A program made the position numbers and the translations under genes. The notes beneath the pieces are model-generated. The model had not been told where the DNA came from, made no database searches, and saw nothing but the letters and a program-made list of their open reading frames with translations. A stretch of DNA of 64,000 nt from the NCBI RefSeq assembly GCF_000377345.1, contig NZ_KB898038.1, positions 62,001 to 126,000 of the forward strand, read 5' to 3'. This DNA comes from Thioalkalivibrio sp. ALJ16. Lineage in GTDB: Bacteria; Pseudomonadota; Gammaproteobacteria; Ectothiorhodospirales; Ectothiorhodospiraceae. Below are positions 56,719 to 64,000 of the stretch, in pieces; position 1 is the stretch's first letter, and each line of letters opens with the position of its first letter.

Positions 56719-57258
56719 ATGACGATCCGTCCCCTGCGCGCAGGCCTGATCCCGGCCCTGTTTCTTCTCCTGCCCGGCCTGGCGCCGGCGCAGCAGGCCG
56801 ACCCGCAGATGCAGCAACAAATGCAGCAGCAGGAGCCGGAGACCACGGTCTACCAGGACTGGGAGGTGGCGTGCATCGCCACGCCACAAGGCGAGCGCTG
56901 CCGGATGCAGCAGACGCTGGAGATCCAGGACGAACAGGCACAGGGCCTGTTCCTGCAGGCGACCGTGCGCCGCGAGGGCGACCAGCACATCATCGAGATC
57001 CTGGTGCCGCTGGGCGTAGACCTGCGCCCCGGAATCCGCATGCAGGTGGACGATGCGGGCGAAGAGATGGACGCGGGCTATGTGACCTGCGTGCAGCAGG
57101 GCTGCGTCGCCGGGCGCGAACTGAACAGCCAGCAGATGAGCGCGCTGCGCGGCGGGCGCGCCCTGACAGTGGCCTTCCGCGCCCTGCACCAGGAACAACC
57201 CTTCGTCTTTGACGTGTCCCTGATGGGCTTCACCAACGCCAGCAACCAGCTGCAATAA
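56719..57258 (+). CDS. IalB-like invasion-associated locus B family protein
   Basis: 179 residues. Signal peptide MTIRPLRAGLIPALFLLLPG ending near APA-QQ, then a Gln-rich stretch (QMQQQMQQQ) and the IalB/PF06776 domain: VYQDWEVACIATPQGERCRM, VPLGVDLRPGIRMQVD, YVTCVQQGCVAGRELN and four Cys. Periplasmic; exact role unknown. GGAG upstream of ATG 56719. Confidence 0.8.
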   Translation: MTIRPLRAGLIPALFLLLPGLAPAQQADPQMQQQMQQQEPETTVYQDWEVACIATPQGERCRMQQTLEIQDEQAQGLFLQATVRREGDQHIIEILVPLGVDLRPGIRMQVDDAGEEMDAGYVTCVQQGCVAGRELNSQQMSALRGGRALTVAFRALHQEQPFVFDVSLMGFTNASNQLQ

Positions 57259-57296
57259 CCGACGACGCCATCAAGAACCCACACGACGATCACGCG

Positions 57297-57860
57297 ATGG
57301 CGCGCGCCTCGGTCCCGTCCAATGCCGGCCGCAGATTTGCGGGCCGCGGTCGGTCGCGGGCACGACGGGCACTGGCAACCGCCGCGGCCGCCACACTGCT
57401 CTGGTGGATCCTGGCCGGCAGCGCCGCCCTGCTGGAACCCCTGGCCCTGCTTGCAATCGTCCTGGCCGCTGTCGCGAGCCTGCTGCTGCCGGCCGGACGG
57501 CCGCTGCCGCTGCGACCCGTCGCGCTTCCGGGCCTGCTGGGGTTCTTCCTGCGCAGCTCGTTCCTCGGTGGGCTGGACGTCGCGCGCCGCGCCCTGGACC
57601 CGCACCTGCCGATCCGGCCGGACTTCCTGACCTACCGCACGGAACTGGCCCACGGCCCGCCCCTGACCCTGTTCATGGCGGTCGTCAGTCTGCTGCCCGG
57701 CACACTCAGCGTACGCCTGGAGGGGCGCCTGCTGACCCTGCATGTGCTGGACCGGGACGCCGATACACGGGCGGCACTGATCGCCCTGGAACAACGAATC
57801 CGCAAGGCATTCCACGACCCGCGTGACCGCCAAGCCAGTGACGACGGAGCCGCTCCATGA
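57297..57860 (+). CDS. mnhE: Mrp-type antiporter subunit E
   Basis: 187 residues. MnhE/MrpE domain: FLRSSFLGGLDVARRALDPH, LTYRTELAHGPPLTLFMAVV, VSLLPGTLSVRLEG and LTLHVLDRD. First gene of the Na+/H+ antiporter run; its stop overlaps MnhF. Basic N-terminal extension of about 25 residues. Confidence 0.9.
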   Translation: MARASVPSNAGRRFAGRGRSRARRALATAAAATLLWWILAGSAALLEPLALLAIVLAAVASLLLPAGRPLPLRPVALPGLLGFFLRSSFLGGLDVARRALDPHLPIRPDFLTYRTELAHGPPLTLFMAVVSLLPGTLSVRLEGRLLTLHVLDRDADTRAALIALEQRIRKAFHDPRDRQASDDGAAP

Positions 57861-58183
57861 GCCTCTTCTACATGGCCGCCGCCCTGTTCCTGCTCGGCAC
57901 CATACTGCTCGGGCTGGTCCGTGTGCTGCGCGGCCCGGGTTCCGGCGACCGCATGCTGGCCGCACAACTGTTCGGCACCACCGGGGTCACGATCCTCCTG
58001 CTGCTGTCGCTGGCACTGGAGGAATCCGCCCTGGTAGACGTGGCACTGGTCTTCGCCCTGCTGGCCGTCGTGGCCGCGGTGGCCTTCGTCCGCCAGCACG
58101 GCCTGCCGGAACCACCGGATACCCCGATCCACCGCCAGCCGCCGGACACCCCCGGCCCCGAGAGGCCCCACGATGATCGCTAA
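57857..58183 (+). CDS. mnhF: Mrp-type antiporter subunit F
   Basis: 108 residues, three hydrophobic segments typical of MnhF (LFLLGTILLGLVRVLRGPG, ILLLLSLALEESALVDVALV, FALLAVVAAVAFVRQHG). RxxxGPxxxDR-like loop GPGSGDRML. Overlaps subunits E and G. Confidence 0.88.
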   Translation: MSLFYMAAALFLLGTILLGLVRVLRGPGSGDRMLAAQLFGTTGVTILLLLSLALEESALVDVALVFALLAVVAAVAFVRQHGLPEPPDTPIHRQPPDTPGPERPHDDR

Positions 58184-58469
58184 TGCACTGACCGTGATCC
58201 TGATCTTCGCCGGACTGGTGTTCTTCGCGGCCGGCACCGCCGGGCTGCTGCGTTTTCCCGATGTCTATTCGCGCCTGCACGCCCTGACCAAGGCCGACAA
58301 CGTCGGGCTCGGGCTGGTGATACTCGGACTGATGTTCCAGGCCGGCGGCCCGGCGGATATCCTGAAGCTGCTGCTGATCTGGGTGCTGGTACTGGCGGCG
58401 GGGACCACGGCCGCGCACATGGTCGCGCAGCGCACCTGGACCCACGGGGAGTTCGAGTCGGACCGATGA
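58173..58469 (+). CDS. mnhG: Mrp-type antiporter subunit G
   Basis: 98 residues. MnhG hallmark LLRFPDVYSRLHALTKADNVG and three hydrophobic segments. Overlaps F by 11 bases and the next gene by four. Part of the antiporter membrane module. Confidence 0.9.
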   Translation: MIANALTVILIFAGLVFFAAGTAGLLRFPDVYSRLHALTKADNVGLGLVILGLMFQAGGPADILKLLLIWVLVLAAGTTAAHMVAQRTWTHGEFESDR

Positions 58470-59461
58470 ACGTCCTGCTGGTCCTCTTCGATCTGGTCCT
58501 GCTGGCCGGCATCGTCGGGGTGGCCTGGCGCTGCCTGGCGAGCACCGACCTGTTCCGGGCCGTGGTGCTGTTCATCACCTTCGGGCTGCTGCTTGCGCTG
58601 GCCTGGGTGCGGCTGGAGGCGCCGGACATCGCGCTGGCCGAGGCGGCCATCGGCGCAGGCATCACCGGCGCTCTGCTGCTGGTGACGCTGGAGCGCCTGC
58701 GCAGCATCATGGCAGAGCGCCGCAGCGGGCGGCGGCACACGCCACCGCCCGACCCCACCGGGCCCCATGCCCTGCTGCGCGCCCTGCATGACCCGCCGCC
58801 CGAACGCCGGACCTTCCTGCCCGCGCTGACCTTTGCCCTGGTGGTCGGCGGCCTGCTGGTAACCGCGCTGTGGCACCAGCCGCAGTCCGTCGGGCTGGAG
58901 CCGGTGGTAGACGCGCACATGGACATCTCCGGGGTCGATCATCCGATCACCGCGGTGCTGCTGAACTTCCGCGCGTACGACACTTTCCTGGAGTTGGCGA
59001 TCGTGCTGATCGCGCTGCTGGGCGCGTGGTCTCTGGGGCGGCACGACCTGATCCCGGCCCGCCCGGCCCCGGGCCCGATCCTGCCCGGTACCCTGCGGCT
59101 TCTGGTACCGGTCGCGGTCGTCACCGGGGTGTACGTGCTGTGGGCCGGAAGCCACGCCCCCGGCGGGGCCTTCCAGGCCGGGGCGATCCTCGGGGCGGCC
59201 GGCATCCTGCTGGTGCTGGCCCGACCGCGGCAGCTACCCATGGCCCCGGGGACACCGCTGCGCCTGGGGATCACTGCGGGTGTTGTGCTGTTCCTGCTGG
59301 TGGGGACCTATGGGCTTGTCGCCGGGCACGGCTTTCTCGGCTACGCCGACGCGTGGGCCTATCCGCTCATCATCCTGATCGAGGTGGCGGCGACGCTGTC
59401 CATTGCCCTGACGCTGGTGGCCCTGTTCGTGGCCGGTCGTCCGGCCGGAGACGACACATGA
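58466..59461 (+). CDS. mnhB: Fused DUF4040 (MrpA C-terminal part) and MnhB subunit
   Basis: 331 residues. The N-terminal half has the DUF4040/MbhD region found in the C-terminus of MrpA (LEAPDIALAEAAIGAGITGA). The C-terminal half is MnhB (DTFLELAIVLIALLGAWSLG, GSHAPGGAFQAGAILGAAGI). The usual NuoL-like part of MrpA is missing from this gene. Overlaps neighbours by four bases. Confidence 0.85.
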   Translation: MNVLLVLFDLVLLAGIVGVAWRCLASTDLFRAVVLFITFGLLLALAWVRLEAPDIALAEAAIGAGITGALLLVTLERLRSIMAERRSGRRHTPPPDPTGPHALLRALHDPPPERRTFLPALTFALVVGGLLVTALWHQPQSVGLEPVVDAHMDISGVDHPITAVLLNFRAYDTFLELAIVLIALLGAWSLGRHDLIPARPAPGPILPGTLRLLVPVAVVTGVYVLWAGSHAPGGAFQAGAILGAAGILLVLARPRQLPMAPGTPLRLGITAGVVLFLLVGTYGLVAGHGFLGYADAWAYPLIILIEVAATLSIALTLVALFVAGRPAGDDT

Positions 59462-59886
59462 ACGGGCTGGCGGAGACGGTCGCGCACACCCTGGCCCCGG
59501 GCCTGCTGTATCCCACCGGAGGTGCGATCCTGTTCGCCCTGGGCCTGTACGGGCTGATCCGCCGCCACCACCTGGTACTGCGCATCCTGGCCCTGAACAT
59601 CATGGGCTCGGGCGTATTCATGGTGCTGCTGGGCGTCGCCGCCCGCGGCGAGGGAGCGCCGGACCCGGTGGCGCAGGCCCTGACGCTGACGGGTATCGTG
59701 GTGGCAGTCAGCGCGACCGCCTTCGCCCTGGCCCTGGTGGTGCACCTGACCCGCCTGACCGGCCACGCGGTAATGCTGCCCGGCCCGCCGGACGATGACG
59801 CCCCGGTGGAAGATATCTCGCGCGAGGCGCATCACGCCGACGGCGGTCCGGCCGAATCGTCCGCTGGCGAGGACCGGTCGGCGTGA
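59458..59886 (+). CDS. mnhC: Mrp-type antiporter subunit C (NuoK-like)
   Basis: 142 residues, three transmembrane segments homologous to NuoK (GGAILFALGLYGLIRRHHLV, LNIMGSGVFMVLLGVAARGE, PVAQALTLTGIVVAVSATAF). Acidic C-terminal tail of about 30 residues. Overlaps the next gene. Confidence 0.9.
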   Translation: MNGLAETVAHTLAPGLLYPTGGAILFALGLYGLIRRHHLVLRILALNIMGSGVFMVLLGVAARGEGAPDPVAQALTLTGIVVAVSATAFALALVVHLTRLTGHAVMLPGPPDDDAPVEDISREAHHADGGPAESSAGEDRSA

Positions 59887-61367
59887 TCCCGGCGAATGCC
59901 GAATGGCTCCCGGCGGGGAGCGCCGGACTGGTCGCGCTGTCATTGGGGGTGGCCGTACTGGCAACGGCGTGGCCGCGCCAGGCCCACCGGATCGGCCTGC
60001 TGGGAGCACTCGCCGTGACGGCCTGGGTGCTCGGACTGAGTGCGCTGTTCCTGCACGCCGGGCCGGACCCGAACACCGCCGCGACGCGCATCGCACTGGG
60101 TGGCTGGGAAGCCCCGCTGGGGCTCATGCTGCAGCTGGACGGGCTGTCCATGACCCTGCTGGTGCTCACCGCGGTGGTGGCCCTGGCCACCAGCCTCTAC
60201 AGCCTCGGCTACGTGCACGACCGCATCGAGCGCCGCCAGTTCTGGCCCCTGTGGCTGTGGCTGTGGGCCGGGCTTAACATGCTGTTTCTCTCCGGCGATG
60301 CCTTCAACCTGTACATCACCCTGGAGGTGGTGTCGCTCGCGGCGGTCGCCCTGGTGGCCTTCACCGGTACGGCCGCCGCGGTCTCCGGCGCGGTGCGCTA
60401 CCTGCTGGTCAACATCCTCGGCTCGCTCAGCTTCCTGATGGGCGTGGTCCTGCTTTTCGGGGAACATGGGGTACTCGACCTGGTGCTGCTGGAGGCCCGT
60501 ACCGAAGCGGGCCCGACGGAGCGTATGGCGGCGGTGCTGATGACCGCGGGCCTGATGCTCAAGGCCGCCCTGTTCCCGCTGCATGTCTGGCTGGCCCCGG
60601 CCCATGGCTCGGCCCCGGCACCGGTCAGCGCGGTCCTCTCCGGGCTGGTGGTCACGGGGTCGTTCTACCTGATCCTGCGGCTGTGGATGGGGGTGTTTGC
60701 CCCGCTGACGACCCCGGCCTTCGGCATCCTGGTCGGCCTGCTCGGGGTGGGGGCGCTGATCTGGGGCTCGCTGCAGGCGCTGCGCGCGGGGCGGCTCAAA
60801 TCCATCGTGGCCTATTCCACGGTGGCCCAGTTCGGCTATCTGCTGGTCGCCTTCCCCTTGATGCTGGTGGACCCGGGCGCCTGGCGGGTCGTGGTGTTCT
60901 TCGCGGTGGTCCATGCCCTGGCCAAGGCCTCGGTGTTCCTGGCCGCGGGCACGCTGCAGCACGCTGCCGGGCATGACCGCCTGGCCGAGCTGGGCGCGGT
61001 ACTGCGGGCCCGGCCACGCACGGTATTCGCCCTGGGCCTGGCCGGGGTCAGCTTGATGGGACTGCCGTTCAGCGGTGGCTTCATCGCCAAGTACCTGCTG
61101 CTGGAGGCCGGCCTGGGCACGGTCCTGGCCGGCAGCCTGATCGGCGTGCTGTGGGTGCTCGCGATCGCCGGCGGCGGGCTGCTGGCGGCGGCCTACGTGC
61201 TGCGCATGGTGGCCTCGGCGTTTCACCGCGGCCGCCGCGACGTGGGCGAGGCGGTGTCGCCGTGGATGGACTGGGTTCCGCTGGGCCTGGCCACGGTCGC
61301 GGCGCTGGCCGGGCTGGCCGGCACCCTCACCCTGAACACGCTGGCCCTGACCCCGGGGGCCCCGTGA
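59883..61367 (+). CDS. mnhD: Antiporter subunit, NuoN/MnhD-like (first of three)
   Basis: 494 residues, about fourteen transmembrane helices. Proton-channel-type motifs: LMLKAALFPLHVWLAPAHGS (Lys-centred), KSIVAYSTVAQFGYLLVAFP and HALAKASVFLAAG. GTG start in a four-base overlap with MnhC. Cation/proton exchanging core. Confidence 0.9.
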   Translation: MIPANAEWLPAGSAGLVALSLGVAVLATAWPRQAHRIGLLGALAVTAWVLGLSALFLHAGPDPNTAATRIALGGWEAPLGLMLQLDGLSMTLLVLTAVVALATSLYSLGYVHDRIERRQFWPLWLWLWAGLNMLFLSGDAFNLYITLEVVSLAAVALVAFTGTAAAVSGAVRYLLVNILGSLSFLMGVVLLFGEHGVLDLVLLEARTEAGPTERMAAVLMTAGLMLKAALFPLHVWLAPAHGSAPAPVSAVLSGLVVTGSFYLILRLWMGVFAPLTTPAFGILVGLLGVGALIWGSLQALRAGRLKSIVAYSTVAQFGYLLVAFPLMLVDPGAWRVVVFFAVVHALAKASVFLAAGTLQHAAGHDRLAELGAVLRARPRTVFALGLAGVSLMGLPFSGGFIAKYLLLEAGLGTVLAGSLIGVLWVLAIAGGGLLAAAYVLRMVASAFHRGRRDVGEAVSPWMDWVPLGLATVAALAGLAGTLTLNTLALTPGAP

Positions 61368-62887
61368 TGGACGGTGGCTGGCTGCTGCTCGCGATCCTGT
61401 TCAGCTCGCTGGGACCGGGCATCGCGATCTTCTTCCTGCCCGAGCATCGCCAGGGACTGCGTACGGCGCTGAACCTGGGCGGCGCCGGCACCAAGCTGGC
61501 GCTGGTCGGGGTGCTGCTGGCGGGCGTACTGCGAGGCGACGAATACCGCTTCAGCCTGCCGCTGATGCCCGGCATCGACCTGGTGCTCGCGGCCGATGCG
61601 CTGTCGCTCCTGTTCGCCAGCCTTTCGGCCGTGCTGTGGTTCGTGACCACGGTCTACGCCATCGGCTACCTCGAGGGTTCGCCGCGGCGCAGCCGCTTCT
61701 TCGGCTTCTTCTCGCTGTGCGTCAGCGCAACGGTGGGGATTGCCCTGTCCGGCAACCTGATCACCTTCCTGATCTTCTACGAGATCCTGACCCTGGCGAC
61801 CTGGCCCCTGGTGGTCCACCGCGGCACGCCGGCGGCGCTGCGGGCCGGACGCCTCTATCTCGGCTATACCCTGACCAGCGGGCTGGTGCTGTTCACGGCC
61901 ATCGTCTGGCTCACGCTGCTGGCCGGGGCCGAGGGCTTTACCCCGGGCGGCTACCTTGAAGGCCTCGCGGAGACCCACGCGGTCACGCTGCAAGTCCTGT
62001 TCGTGCTGCTGATGGTCGGCTTCGGGGTCAAGGCCGCGCTGGTGCCGCTGCACTCCTGGCTGCCCATCGCCATGGTCGCGCCGGCTCCAGTCAGCGCGCT
62101 GCTGCACGCGGTGGCGGTGGTCAAGGCCGGGGCCTTCGGCATCATCCGCGTGGTCAACGATGTCTATGGCGCGGAACTGGCGATCGAGCTGGGCCTGACG
62201 GCCGGGCTGCTGGTGATCGCCGCGGTCACTATCATCTATGGCTCCATTCAGGCCCTGCGCACCGACGACCTGAAGCAACGCCTGGCATTCTCCACCGTGA
62301 GCCAGGTCTCCTACATCATCCTGGGCGTCGCGCTGGCCGGACCCCTGGGGGTCATCGGCGGGCTGGTGCATCTGGTACACCAGGGCATTACCAAGATCAC
62401 GCTGTTCTTCTGCGCCGGCAATTTCGCCGAGACCCTGGGCATCCATCGCATCAGCGAGCTCGACGGCGTGGGCCGGCGCATGCCGCTGACCATGCTGGCG
62501 TTTACCGCGGGCGCGCTGGGCATGATCGGCCTGCCACCCCTGGCGGGTTTCGTAACCAAGTGGCACCTGGGGCTGGGGGCGCTGGAGGCCGGCATGCCCT
62601 GGATACTCGGGGTGCTGGTCCTGTCGAGCCTGCTGAACGCGGCCTACTTCCTGCCCCCGGTGATCCGGGGCTGGCTGGGCGAGCGCCGCGAGCCGTGGCA
62701 TGAACCCCTGCAGGGCCATGCCGGCCCGACCCGCTTCGAGACCCACTGGATGCTGCTGTTCCCGGTGGTCTTCACCGCCGCGCTGGGGCTGCTGGTCGGG
62801 CTGTTTGCCGGGCTGGGGCTGAGCCCGCTGGGCTGGGTCAGCCTGATCGTCCAGCGTGACTATTCGCTGCCGGGGTTCGGGCTGTGA
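61367..62887 (+). CDS. Antiporter subunit, NuoL/M-like (second of three)
   Basis: 506 residues. FLIFYEILTLATWPLV, VGFGVKAALVPLHSWLPIAM and KQRLAFSTVSQVSYIILGVA are standard. ATG 61367 shares one base with the previous stop. May take the place of the NuoL-like part of MrpA, which no gene in the window supplies in the canonical form. Confidence 0.88.
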   Translation: MDGGWLLLAILFSSLGPGIAIFFLPEHRQGLRTALNLGGAGTKLALVGVLLAGVLRGDEYRFSLPLMPGIDLVLAADALSLLFASLSAVLWFVTTVYAIGYLEGSPRRSRFFGFFSLCVSATVGIALSGNLITFLIFYEILTLATWPLVVHRGTPAALRAGRLYLGYTLTSGLVLFTAIVWLTLLAGAEGFTPGGYLEGLAETHAVTLQVLFVLLMVGFGVKAALVPLHSWLPIAMVAPAPVSALLHAVAVVKAGAFGIIRVVNDVYGAELAIELGLTAGLLVIAAVTIIYGSIQALRTDDLKQRLAFSTVSQVSYIILGVALAGPLGVIGGLVHLVHQGITKITLFFCAGNFAETLGIHRISELDGVGRRMPLTMLAFTAGALGMIGLPPLAGFVTKWHLGLGALEAGMPWILGVLVLSSLLNAAYFLPPVIRGWLGERREPWHEPLQGHAGPTRFETHWMLLFPVVFTAALGLLVGLFAGLGLSPLGWVSLIVQRDYSLPGFGL

Positions 62888-64000
62888 GCGGGGTCCTGTT
62901 GCTGGCCGTCCCGCTCGTGCCGCTGATGCTGGCGGTGTTCATCGGCCTGCGTCCGGGGCGGGCGCGACTGAACCGTCTGGTGCCCTGGGCGGCGCTCCCC
63001 GGCCTGGCGCTGGCCGCCCTCGCCCCGCCCGGGCTGGAGGCGACCTTCTCCAGCCTGCTGATGGGTACCCACCTGGCAGTCGACCCGACCGGCCGGGCCT
63101 TCCTGGGCCTGACCGCGGGCCTGTGGCTGGCCGCCGGGCTGTTCGCACTCTCCGATCGGCGCGACGATCCGCGGCGGCATCGCTTCTATGTGTTCTGGTT
63201 GCTGGCCCTGGCCGGCAACCTGGGCCTGATCCTGGCGCAGGACGCGATCGCCTTCTACCTGTTCTTTTCCCTGATGAGCCTTTCGGCCTACGGACTGGTG
63301 ATCCATTCCGGTAAGCCGGAGGCCTGGCGGGCCGGCCGGATCTACCTGATCCTCGCGGTGATAGGTGAGGTCTTCCTGTTCGCGGGTCTGGTGCTGGCCG
63401 CCCATGCGGCGGGGCAGTCCAGCCTGGCGGCGGTGGCCGCGGCGCGCCCCGAGGGCTGGGCACAAGTCCTTCTGGTCCTGGGCCTCGGCATCAAGGCCGG
63501 CATGCTGCCACTGCATTTCTGGTTGCCGCTGGCCCACCCGGCCGCGCCGGTACCCGCGAGCGCCGTGCTGTCCGGGGCGATGATCAAGGCCGGCCTGCTC
63601 GGCTGGATGCGCCTGCTGCCAATCGACGCCGCCGGTCATGCCGCGCTGGGCGAGGCGCTGGTCCTGCTGGGCCTGGCAGCGGCCTTCCTCGGCGTCGCGG
63701 TCGGGGTCCTTCAGGTGCGGCCGAAGACGATCCTTGCCTACTCCAGCATCTCGCAGATGGGGCTGATGACCACGGGTATCGGCCTGGCCCTGCTCCTGCC
63801 CGAGGCGCGCGGCTGGCTGCTGGCAGCGGTCACGCTGTACGCCGTTCATCATGGCCTGGCCAAGGGGGCGTTGTTCCTGACCGCCGGCATGCAGCGTCAG
63901 TGGCCGGTTGCCCGCCCGGCGCGGGCCGCCTTTGCGCTGTTCACGCTGTTGCCGGCGCTGGCCCTGGCGGGCCTGCCCTTCACCAGTGGCGCGCTGGCCA
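62884..64000 (+). CDS. Antiporter subunit, NuoM/N-like (third of three), partial at window end
   Basis: GTG 62884 in a four-base overlap with the preceding gene; open to the window end, so at least 372 residues and truncated here. Begins MSGVLLLAVPLVPLMLAVFI; GLGIKAGMLPLHFWLPLAHP, KTILAYSSISQMGLMTTGIG and HHGLAKGALFLTAG are the usual proton-pathway motifs. More antiporter or respiratory genes may follow beyond the window. Confidence 0.85.
   Translation, partial: MSGVLLLAVPLVPLMLAVFIGLRPGRARLNRLVPWAALPGLALAALAPPGLEATFSSLLMGTHLAVDPTGRAFLGLTAGLWLAAGLFALSDRRDDPRRHRFYVFWLLALAGNLGLILAQDAIAFYLFFSLMSLSAYGLVIHSGKPEAWRAGRIYLILAVIGEVFLFAGLVLAAHAAGQSSLAAVAAARPEGWAQVLLVLGLGIKAGMLPLHFWLPLAHPAAPVPASAVLSGAMIKAGLLGWMRLLPIDAAGHAALGEALVLLGLAAAFLGVAVGVLQVRPKTILAYSSISQMGLMTTGIGLALLLPEARGWLLAAVTLYAVHHGLAKGALFLTAGMQRQWPVARPARAAFALFTLLPALALAGLPFTSGALA

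Overview
The window is one continuous stretch of a high-GC gammaproteobacterial chromosome. The block pncC-recA-recX-alaS-lysC-csrA-tRNA-Ser beside mutS and fdxA is a classical gammaproteobacterial order. A multi-subunit Mrp-type cation/proton antiporter, the codon bias and the intergenic REP-like elements together suggest an Ectothiorhodospiraceae-like organism such as Thioalkalivibrio. That genus is an inference; no rRNA is present to prove it.

Layout. 1-6880: a lipoprotein fragment, a Tat-exported amidohydrolase, and a minus-strand trio (PstS-like periplasmic protein, outer-membrane porin, membrane GGDEF/EAL protein). 7011-8760: a decaying cluster of REP-associated tyrosine transposases (RAYTs) and their repeats. 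8763-11252: an AT-richer two-gene cassette, DUF262 protein plus PIN-like nuclease, a candidate defence module. 11338-15849: nrdAB with terminator, two NrdR boxes and two DnaA boxes. 16127-21423: trxB, a GNAT-like acyltransferase gene, aat, a lytic transglycosylase-like lipoprotein and gloA, separated by REP-rich spacers.

21827-30916: a 9.1-kb element integrated in the 3' end of tRNA-Ser(GCT), bounded by a 14-bp direct repeat. It carries a tyrosine integrase, an AlpA-like regulator, a RepA-like AAA ATPase followed by CCGGAC iteron-like repeats, a run of tightly overlapping small genes including a 29-codon ORF, a Mor-like regulator, and one 875-residue phage tail tape-measure protein. There are no capsid, terminase, portal or other tail genes. 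It looks like a phage satellite carrying its own tape measure, and is the most unusual thing in the window.

30903-43158: tRNA-Ser, csrA, lysC, alaS, recX, recA, pncC, a PilZ gene, mutS, fdxA and a chemotaxis receptor. 43299-46234: an ACR3-like transporter, small membrane proteins, a DMT exporter and a lipoprotein. 46384-52544: a six-gene run encoding what reads as a complete polyprenyl-phosphate-D-arabinose pathway (UbiA-type phosphoribosyltransferase, HAD phosphatase, DprE1- and DprE2-like epimerase pair, flippase-like protein, GT39-like transferase), unusual outside Actinobacteria. 52625-56571: a NMT1-like binding lipoprotein overlapping a second GGDEF/EAL protein. 56719-57258: an IalB-like protein. 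57297-64000: the antiporter operon (E, F, G, A-tail/B fusion, C and three NuoL/M/N-type subunits), the last running off the window.
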